DNA from: Thermohalobaculum sp039821125
Lineage (GTDB): Bacteria > Pseudomonadota > Alphaproteobacteria > Rhodobacterales > Rhodobacteraceae
DNA: 64,000 bases
Assembly (NCBI GenBank): GCA_039821125.1
Contig: JBCBOR010000003.1
Span: 1-64,000, forward strand
Direction: 5' to 3'
In this document: in pieces, positions 59,095-64,000 of the stretch
Numbering within the stretch: the first letter of the stretch is position 1
Layout: every line of letters starts with the position of its first letter
Translations under genes and position numbers: made by a program
Notes under the pieces: model-generated
Told to the model about the DNA's origin: nothing
Databases searched by the model: none
The model's input: the letters and a program-made list of their open reading frames with translations, nothing else

Positions 59095-59475
59095 ATGGAA
59101 ATGAAAGATCGAGACACCCCTGTCGATACTGTGTCAGACGTCTCGGCCGTCGAGGCGGCAGATGCGTTTGCCTCGCTTGGCTCCGAGACACGGTTGATGA
59201 TCCTCAAGGCCTTGGTTCGCGCTGGACCGGATGGTTTGCCTGTCGGGGCGCTGCAGGAAAGCATCGGCGCTGCGGCCTCGACCCTCAGTCATCACTTGCG
59301 TGCGATGGTGCGCGCCGGTGTGCTGGAACAGCGCCGGGTGGGGCGGACGCTGATCTGCCACGCCCGCTACGACAGGATCGCGGCCCTGGCCGGGTTCCTC
59401 CTTTCAGAATGCTGCGCGGACACGTGCGAGAGCGATACCGCATCCCCGGAAAAGCAAAAGGAAACAACGGCATGA
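59095..59475 (+). CDS. ArsR-family transcriptional repressor with a C-terminal cysteine cluster
   Basis: A 126-residue winged-helix repressor: FASLGSETRLMILKALV, recognition helix AASTLSHHLRAMVRAGVLEQRRVGR. Three C-terminal cysteines (C106, C107, C111, in SECCADTC) resemble the arsenite site of the Acidithiobacillus-type ArsR rather than the classic CxCxxC in helix 3. ATG at 59095 is very close to AGGA; ATG 59101 (third codon) has better spacing (8 nt) and may be the true start. The stop overlaps the permease start by four bases. Confidence 0.85.
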   Translation: MEMKDRDTPVDTVSDVSAVEAADAFASLGSETRLMILKALVRAGPDGLPVGALQESIGAAASTLSHHLRAMVRAGVLEQRRVGRTLICHARYDRIAALAGFLLSECCADTCESDTASPEKQKETTA

Positions 59476-60539
59476 CCGAATTGGTTCTACGTCAGGCTTC
59501 AATCGCCTGGAGGACCGTCCGCTCGGTGGATGGGGTCTGGATCCTCGTCGCCCTGATCCCGGTTCTGGTGGCGGTTCTGGACCCGGACGGGTTGACGGAC
59601 TTCGTGACCTTCGCCGTCGGTGCGCTGCTGAACACGCTGCCTTACATCACTTTGGCTGTGCTGCTGATTGGTGGTCTGAAGGCGACCGGCGCCGAGGGGA
59701 TTGCCGCCGCGGCATTCCAGGGGCGAGAGACCCGCATGATCGTCATGGCTGCCCTGGTCGGTGGTCTCGCGCCGTTCTGCTCGTGCGAGGTCATACCGTT
59801 TATCGCAGCGCTGCTGGCTGCCGGCGCGCCGCTGTCTGCCGTAATGGCGTTCTGGCTCTCCTCGCCCCTGATGGATCCACCACAGTTCTTTATCACGATC
59901 GAAGCGCTTGGGGTGGAGTATGCCGTGTCCAAAGTGATCGCAGCGGTTGCCATTGGTCTGCTCGGCGGGTTCACCATGAAAATGCTGATGGCACGTGGCG
60001 CCTTCGCCAACCCCTTGCGCGCAGACTTTGCGAAGGCGGGCGGATGCTGCTCTGCCACAACCGGCTGCGGTGCACCGAAAACCGAGCCCGAGGCACCTGT
60101 CTGGCGCTTCTGGCAAGAGCCTGAGCGCATTGGCAAATTCCGCGATGCCGCCCTTGAGAACGCGCTGTTTCTGCTCAAGTGGATGTCGCTCGCCTATCTG
60201 CTCGAGTCCACGCTGGTTCACTACGTGCCCGCCGATTTCATCGGCTCGATTGTCGGGGGCGAAGGGGTGCTGCCCATCATCGTTGGCGCACTGGTCGGCG
60301 CACCGGCTTACCTGAACGGTTATGCCGCCCCCGCACTGGTCGATGGTCTGATGGAGCAGGGGATGAGCCCGGGCGCCGCCATGTCCTTCATGATCGCGGG
60401 CGCGGTCAGCTCCATCCCGGCCATGGCTGCGGTTTTTGCGCTGGTGCGCCGGCCCGTCTTCGGCATGTATGTCGCGCTCGGCATTGGCGGCGCGATCGCG
60501 TCGGGGCTTTTGTTCTCGGCGATTCTGCCAATGCTCTGA
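59472..60539 (+). CDS. ArsP-like permease (PF03773 family)
   Basis: A 355-residue permease with about eight membrane helices. The cysteine pair APFCSCEVIPF (C103, C105) matches the conserved region of ArsP-type organoarsenical efflux permeases, and a cytoplasmic loop carries GGCCSATTGCG (C192, C193, C199), a further potential metalloid site. The regulator upstream is translationally coupled. Efflux of trivalent methylarsenicals is inferred from the family and the ArsR partner; other members of the family have uncertain substrates. Confidence 0.82.
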   Translation: MTELVLRQASIAWRTVRSVDGVWILVALIPVLVAVLDPDGLTDFVTFAVGALLNTLPYITLAVLLIGGLKATGAEGIAAAAFQGRETRMIVMAALVGGLAPFCSCEVIPFIAALLAAGAPLSAVMAFWLSSPLMDPPQFFITIEALGVEYAVSKVIAAVAIGLLGGFTMKMLMARGAFANPLRADFAKAGGCCSATTGCGAPKTEPEAPVWRFWQEPERIGKFRDAALENALFLLKWMSLAYLLESTLVHYVPADFIGSIVGGEGVLPIIVGALVGAPAYLNGYAAPALVDGLMEQGMSPGAAMSFMIAGAVSSIPAMAAVFALVRRPVFGMYVALGIGGAIASGLLFSAILPML

Positions 60540-60543
60540 CAGG

Positions 60544-60559
60544 GGCAGCGCTCGCTGCC
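60544..60559 (+). terminator. Hairpin after the permease gene
   Basis: Six-base stem GGCAGC / GCTGCC with a GCTC loop starts 5 bases after the permease stop. No T-run; the stronger structure at 60595-60630 may complete termination. Confidence 0.4.
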
Positions 60560-60594
60560 GTCATAAATCTGTAAACACGTCTGACGTATGGTAG

Positions 60595-60630
60595 ACTCCC
60601 CGAATTCAAGTCCGAGTTTGGGGAGTTTTT
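60595..60630 (+). promoter_or_regulatory. Hairpin with T-run that buries the amidase ribosome-binding site
   Basis: ACTCCCC (60595-60601) pairs with GGGGAGT (60620-60626), followed by TTTTT, one base before the amidase ATG (60632). GGGGAG is also the only ribosome-binding site of the amidase, at 6 bases from the ATG. The element can be read as a terminator for the ArsR-ArsP transcript or as a translational-control hairpin on the amidase mRNA. Confidence 0.6.
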
Positions 60631-60631
60631 C

Positions 60632-61408
60632 ATGCCACTCATTGTTCCGAAAACGTGGATGCCGAAGGCCACGATTAAGCGCATACACCTTCATTGGACC
60701 GCTGGCGGGCACAAGGCCAATTCTGTTGACAAGAAGGCCTACCACATCCTTGTCGAGGGCGATGGCAAGCTCGTTCGTGGCACCCATTCGATCGCAGACA
60801 ACGCGTCGCCCCGGCCTTCGCCAAGACGTTCGCGTGCCGCGCATACCCGCAACGCCAACACTGGCGCGATTGGGGTTTCGCTCTGCGCCATGCGCAAGTC
60901 GAAAGAGCGCCCGTTCGATCCCGGGCCGTCACCCCTGACCCGAGAGCAGTGGGATGTGGGCATGCAGGTTCTCGCTGATCTGGCCGAGAAGTATGGTGTG
61001 CTGGTCACGCCGCAGACGATCCTGACCCATGCCGAGGTCCAGGCCAATCTGGGCATCAAGCAGAAGAACAAATGGGACATTACGCGACTGGCCTTCGACG
61101 ATGATGTCTCGGGCCATGCGGAGGTTGGGGAGTTGATGCGCAGCCAGGTCGCTGCGCTGCTCGATGGGCGCGACAGTGACGATGGCCCGGTCGAGCCGCC
61201 CGAAGAGATGAAGCTGCCGCGCTTCCGTGTAACCGGGGTCGCGCCGTCCACGCTGAATTTCCGCGATGCCCCGAACGGCGACAAGAAGGGCTCGTTGCCC
61301 GAGCGCAGCATCGTCGAGCAAATCGCCGTCGTTGGCCGTTGGTGGCAGGTGCGCACGCGCGCAGGCTTCGTCGGGTGGGTCTTCTCGGACTTCCTGACAC
61401 CGGTGTGA
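60632..61408 (+). CDS. N-acetylmuramoyl-L-alanine amidase-like protein with SH3 domain
   Basis: A 258-residue protein. The N-terminal part matches amidase_2/PGRP folds: IHLHWTAGG (H19, H21), AYHILVEGDGKLVRGTH, a second histidine in LTHAEVQ (H133) and KWDI (148-150). A bacterial SH3-like domain (about 200-258: FRVTGVAPSTLNFRDAPNGDKKGSLP ... GWVFSDFL) follows. No signal peptide is seen, as in phage endolysin-like enzymes, although no phage genes are nearby. It may act in cell-wall recycling or be a domesticated lysin. Confidence 0.78.
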   Translation: MPLIVPKTWMPKATIKRIHLHWTAGGHKANSVDKKAYHILVEGDGKLVRGTHSIADNASPRPSPRRSRAAHTRNANTGAIGVSLCAMRKSKERPFDPGPSPLTREQWDVGMQVLADLAEKYGVLVTPQTILTHAEVQANLGIKQKNKWDITRLAFDDDVSGHAEVGELMRSQVAALLDGRDSDDGPVEPPEEMKLPRFRVTGVAPSTLNFRDAPNGDKKGSLPERSIVEQIAVVGRWWQVRTRAGFVGWVFSDFLTPV

Positions 61409-61440
61409 AGCTCGATTACAGTGGGTGGGCGGCAGACATT

Positions 61441-61459
61441 CCTGCCGCGCACCGGCAGG
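61441..61459. terminator. Hairpin between convergent genes
   Basis: Seven-base stem CCTGCCG / CGGCAGG with a 5-base loop in the 60-base gap between the amidase (plus) and the secreted protein (minus). An overlapping stem CGGCAG/CTGCCG (from 61430) can form instead. No T-run. Confidence 0.4.
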
Positions 61460-61468
61460 GTCAGAACA

Positions 61469-62206
61469 TCAGGAGCGGCATTTCGGGCCAGCTTTGAAGC
61501 TGAAAGCGCCAATGTTCTCAAGATAGCCTGCGAAGTAATTGACGCCGAATGTAAACAACCATGACCCGCCACCAAACGTATTGGCGAGTTCCGAGCTGAT
61601 CTCGTTCATTGCGAAATCGTATCCGGTTTCGCCCAAGTTACGGCTTCGCAGAGCAGACATCCCGACCGTTACGGCGCGTCCGGTGTTGCGTCGTTGCGCG
61701 GCGGTGTCGTTCGGACCCGAGAAAATCGCCGTCAGCAAGTACTGCGCCGTTGCGAGGCCGAAGGCTTCGGCTGCGACATCCGACTGGTCAAAGCCATGGT
61801 AGTAGATGCAGGCGCGAGACGGTGTTGATGTGCGCGGGAAGATGACGACATCGTATGTGCGCCGGCTGCCGGTTGGCAGAACAACAACCTCATCGGCGGT
61901 ACCGCGGTTGTTTTTGGGTGAGATGGTGCCGCGCATCTTGCGGGTCGTGTGATCGAAACGCTCGCCGACCAGGATATCCCAGTCACCGCCACGAGTTGCC
62001 GTTCTCAGGGTCAGGACGGCCTGGTTTTTGTCGGGCGTAGCGATGCGAAAGCAGACATAGCCTCTCTGACGTTTGCCCGGTCCATGATCCTGAACGCTCA
62101 GATATCCGTTCTTCATCGAGGTGCAGGGAGACTTGGCGTCTGCTTGGATTGGAGAAACAAGTAGAGCACCAACAGCAATCGAAACAGCAACAAGGCATTT
62201 CAGCAT
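61469..62206 (-). CDS. Secreted protein of unknown function
   Basis: A 245-residue exported protein: signal peptide MLKCLVAVSIAVGALLVSPIQADA, then a cysteine-containing first half (C-T-S-M-K-N-G, GYVCFRIATPDKNQAVLTLRTATRGGDWDILVG) and a helical second half with an alanine-rich segment (QYLLTAIFSGPNDTAAQRRN). Four cysteines in the mature part suggest disulphides. The upstream 100 bases are distinctly AT-rich. No family recognised. Confidence 0.75.
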   Translation of the reverse strand: MLKCLVAVSIAVGALLVSPIQADAKSPCTSMKNGYLSVQDHGPGKRQRGYVCFRIATPDKNQAVLTLRTATRGGDWDILVGERFDHTTRKMRGTISPKNNRGTADEVVVLPTGSRRTYDVVIFPRTSTPSRACIYYHGFDQSDVAAEAFGLATAQYLLTAIFSGPNDTAAQRRNTGRAVTVGMSALRSRNLGETGYDFAMNEISSELANTFGGGSWLFTFGVNYFAGYLENIGAFSFKAGPKCRS

Positions 62207-62306
62207 CTTTCTCTCCCATCGAAAACATTCTTGATAAACGTTTCGTAGAGAGATTTGAAAAGTGTCTCTGTATCAGCCGCTACAATTTTGATTTTATTAT
62301 ATGTGA

Positions 62307-62321
62307 CGTTTGATTCAAACG
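62307..62321. terminator. Small hairpin overlapping the prfC stop codon
   Basis: Six-base arms CGTTTG / CAAACG with a 3-base loop; the prfC stop lies inside the structure. An AT-rich tract follows on the minus strand. A weak terminator at best. Confidence 0.35.
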
Positions 62322-63934
62322 AGCATTTCTTTCGTCGTGCTCAGCGTGATCTCGGGATAATCGCGCCCGACCCGGTCGATGTCCCATTGCAGGCGGGTCA
62401 TGTAGACCGCGTCGCCGTCATGGTCGTGCGCCATCTGGCCTTTGTTCGCAGTCATGAAGGCATCGACCTTGTCGGCAGGGCCATGCACCCAACGGGCCGA
62501 AACGTACTGCGTGGGCTCGAAGCGGACGGGCAGGCCGTATTCCATCTCGATCCGGCTGGCGAGGACCTCGAACTGGAGCTGCCCCACGACGCCAACCACA
62601 TAAGCGCCGCCGATCAGCGGTTTGAAGATCTTGGCCGCGCCTTCCTCGGCGAACTGTGTCAGCGCCTTGTCGAGGTGCTTGGCCTTCATCGGATCGCCCG
62701 CCCGCACCGTTTGCAGAAGCTCCGGTGCGAAGGAGGGGATACCGGTGAACTTCAGCGCCTCGCCCTCGGTCAGCGCGTCGCCGATTCGCAGTTGGCCATG
62801 GTTCGGGATGCCGATGATATCGCCCGCCCACGCGTCCTCCGCCACCTCGCGTTCAGCGGCGAGAAACAGCACCGGGTTCGAGATCGCCATCGGTTTCTTC
62901 GCCCGCACATGGTGCAGTTTCATGCCCCGATTGAAATGCCCGGAACAAAGCCGCACGAACGCGACCCGGTCGCGATGCTTGGGGTCCATGTTTGCCTGCA
63001 CCTTGAAGACAAAGCCCGAGACCTTGCCCTCGTCGGCCGAGACCTGCCGTGCATCCGCCATGCGGGGTTGCGGTGGCGGGCCATAGCTGGCAATCCCCTC
63101 CATCAACTCCTTGACACCAAACGAGTTAATCGCCGAGCCGAACCAGATCGGCGTCATATGTCCCTCGAGGAAGCTCTTGGCGTTGAACGCAGGCAGCAAC
63201 TCGCGCGCCATCTCGACCTCCTCGCGGAGCGTCTCGAGCAGGTCCTCCGGCACATGGTCAGCCAGCCGTGGATCATCGAGCCCGTCCAGCGAGATCGACT
63301 GCGCCATGACGTTGCGGTCGGCCCGGTCCATCAGATCGAGACGGTCGTGGATCAGGTCATAGGTCCCGATAAACTCGCGCCCGATCCCGATGGGCCACGA
63401 GGCAGGCGTGACGTCCAGCGCCAGGCTCTCCTGGATTTCGTCAATTATCTCAAAGATCTCCCGGCTTTCCCGGTCCATCTTGTTGCAAAAGGTCAGGATC
63501 GGCAGATCGCGCAGGCGGCAGACTTCGAACAGCTTCTTGGTCTGGCTCTCGACCCCTTTGGCCCCGTCGATTACCATGACCGCCGCATCCACCGCAGTGA
63601 GGGTTCGATAGGTGTCCTCCGAGAAATCCGCGTGGCCCGGCGTATCGATCAGATTGAACCAAAAGTCCTTGAATTCAAACGACATAGCAGACGCCGAGAC
63701 CGAGATGCCGCGGTCCTGCTCCATCTTCATGAAGTCCGAGCGGGTGCGCCGTGCCTCGCCCTTCGCACGGACCTGCCCGGCCATCTGGATCGCACCGCCA
63801 TAGAGCAGCAGCTTCTCCGTCAGGGTCGTCTTGCCCGCATCCGGGTGGCTGATGATGGCAAACGTCCGGCGGCGCCCGATCTCGGGCGGCAGGTCGGGCT
63901 GGTTCGAGGTGTGATCTGCGCGGTGGTCCAACAT
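62315..63934 (-). CDS. prfC: Peptide chain release factor 3
   Basis: A 539-residue translational GTPase that recycles RF1/RF2 after termination. G1 SHPDAGKTTLTEKLLLYGG, switch I/II with SDFMKMEQDRGISVSASAMSFE and LIDTPGHADFSEDTYR, and G4 FCNKMDRE are intact; domains II and III follow. The start MLDHRADHTSNQPDLPPEIGRR at 63934 is a few residues longer than usual and lacks a clear ribosome-binding site. The frame remains open upstream to 63997 but those codons do not look coding. Confidence 0.94.
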   Translation of the reverse strand: MLDHRADHTSNQPDLPPEIGRRRTFAIISHPDAGKTTLTEKLLLYGGAIQMAGQVRAKGEARRTRSDFMKMEQDRGISVSASAMSFEFKDFWFNLIDTPGHADFSEDTYRTLTAVDAAVMVIDGAKGVESQTKKLFEVCRLRDLPILTFCNKMDRESREIFEIIDEIQESLALDVTPASWPIGIGREFIGTYDLIHDRLDLMDRADRNVMAQSISLDGLDDPRLADHVPEDLLETLREEVEMARELLPAFNAKSFLEGHMTPIWFGSAINSFGVKELMEGIASYGPPPQPRMADARQVSADEGKVSGFVFKVQANMDPKHRDRVAFVRLCSGHFNRGMKLHHVRAKKPMAISNPVLFLAAEREVAEDAWAGDIIGIPNHGQLRIGDALTEGEALKFTGIPSFAPELLQTVRAGDPMKAKHLDKALTQFAEEGAAKIFKPLIGGAYVVGVVGQLQFEVLASRIEMEYGLPVRFEPTQYVSARWVHGPADKVDAFMTANKGQMAHDHDGDAVYMTRLQWDIDRVGRDYPEITLSTTKEMLV

Positions 63935-64000
63935 GGGCCGCGCTATACCGCGGCCCGCCCACGATGGAAAGGGGCTGAGATCCACCCCGTATGGCACCCG
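63935..64000. other. Right-hand end of the window, upstream of prfC
   Basis: 66 bases upstream of prfC. GC-rich with no recognisable ribosome-binding site or promoter; nothing else seen. Confidence 0.3.

Noticed and set aside
60632..61408. A prophage or gene transfer agent fragment suggested by the endolysin-like amidase
   Set aside because: No capsid, tail, integrase or terminase genes lie nearby, and flanking genes are ordinary chromosomal ones.

Overview
The window is a GC-rich chromosomal segment of an alphaproteobacterium, almost certainly a Rhodobacterales (Roseobacter/Paracoccus-like) bacterium. The pointers are a flagellin-flaF-flbT cluster with a DUF1217 protein, MipZ instead of MinCD, an ATP12-type F1 assembly chaperone, a phasin, a clpS-clpA pair, and a 14-subunit NDH-1 (nuo) operon carrying extra genes between the subunits as described for Rhodobacter capsulatus and Paracoccus. 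Genes are dense, often overlap by 1-4 bases, and almost all look vertically inherited.

Layout. 1-4.2 kb: flagellar genes (rod-binding protein, FlgN-like chaperone, flagellin, FlaF, FlbT, DUF1217). 4.3-7.1 kb (minus): an ECF sigma factor overlapping a membrane-anchored von Willebrand A protein. 7.2-12.5 kb (minus): a complete peptide/opine-type ABC importer with a double-ATPase subunit. 12.7-19.8 kb (plus): a complete Liv-type ABC importer co-directional with an HpcH/HpaI-type aldolase and an FMN hydroxy-acid dehydrogenase, probably one uptake-and-catabolism operon. 19.9-21.7 kb: a FkbM methyltransferase fused to a glycosyltransferase. 21.7-24.1 kb (minus): purine salvage (BMP-type binding protein, xanthine phosphoribosyltransferase) and a hemolysin III-like protein. 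24.2-27.2 kb: a soluble histidine kinase, a receiver protein with a kinase-like but degenerate C-terminus, and a Crp/Fnr regulator with a perfect TGTGA-N6-TCACA site upstream. 27.5-36 kb: clpA, clpS, phasin with a readable promoter and candidate PhaR operator, D,D-carboxypeptidase, mipZ, rpmE, a HAD phosphatase, ATP12, a 52-residue DUF1127-like gene and tRNA-Asp(GTC).

36.1-54.3 kb: the nuo operon in the order A-B-C-x-D-E-x-F-x-G-x-H-x-x-I-J-K-L-M-N with six inserted small genes (x), continuing by overlap into birA, coaX and the gene for ribonuclease J (to 57.5 kb). Two features of this operon deserve attention: NuoE has a C-terminal helix-hairpin-helix module that recurs, about 70% identical by eye, in the adjacent inserted membrane protein; and NuoH carries a soluble C-terminal extension of about 130 residues.

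57.5-64 kb: a DEAD-box RNA helicase, an ArsR-ArsP-like metalloid resistance pair, an amidase whose ribosome-binding site is buried in a hairpin, a secreted protein of unknown function, and prfC. I found no CRISPR array, insertion sequence, prophage or rRNA operon. Everything is from reading the sequence; no database search was possible.
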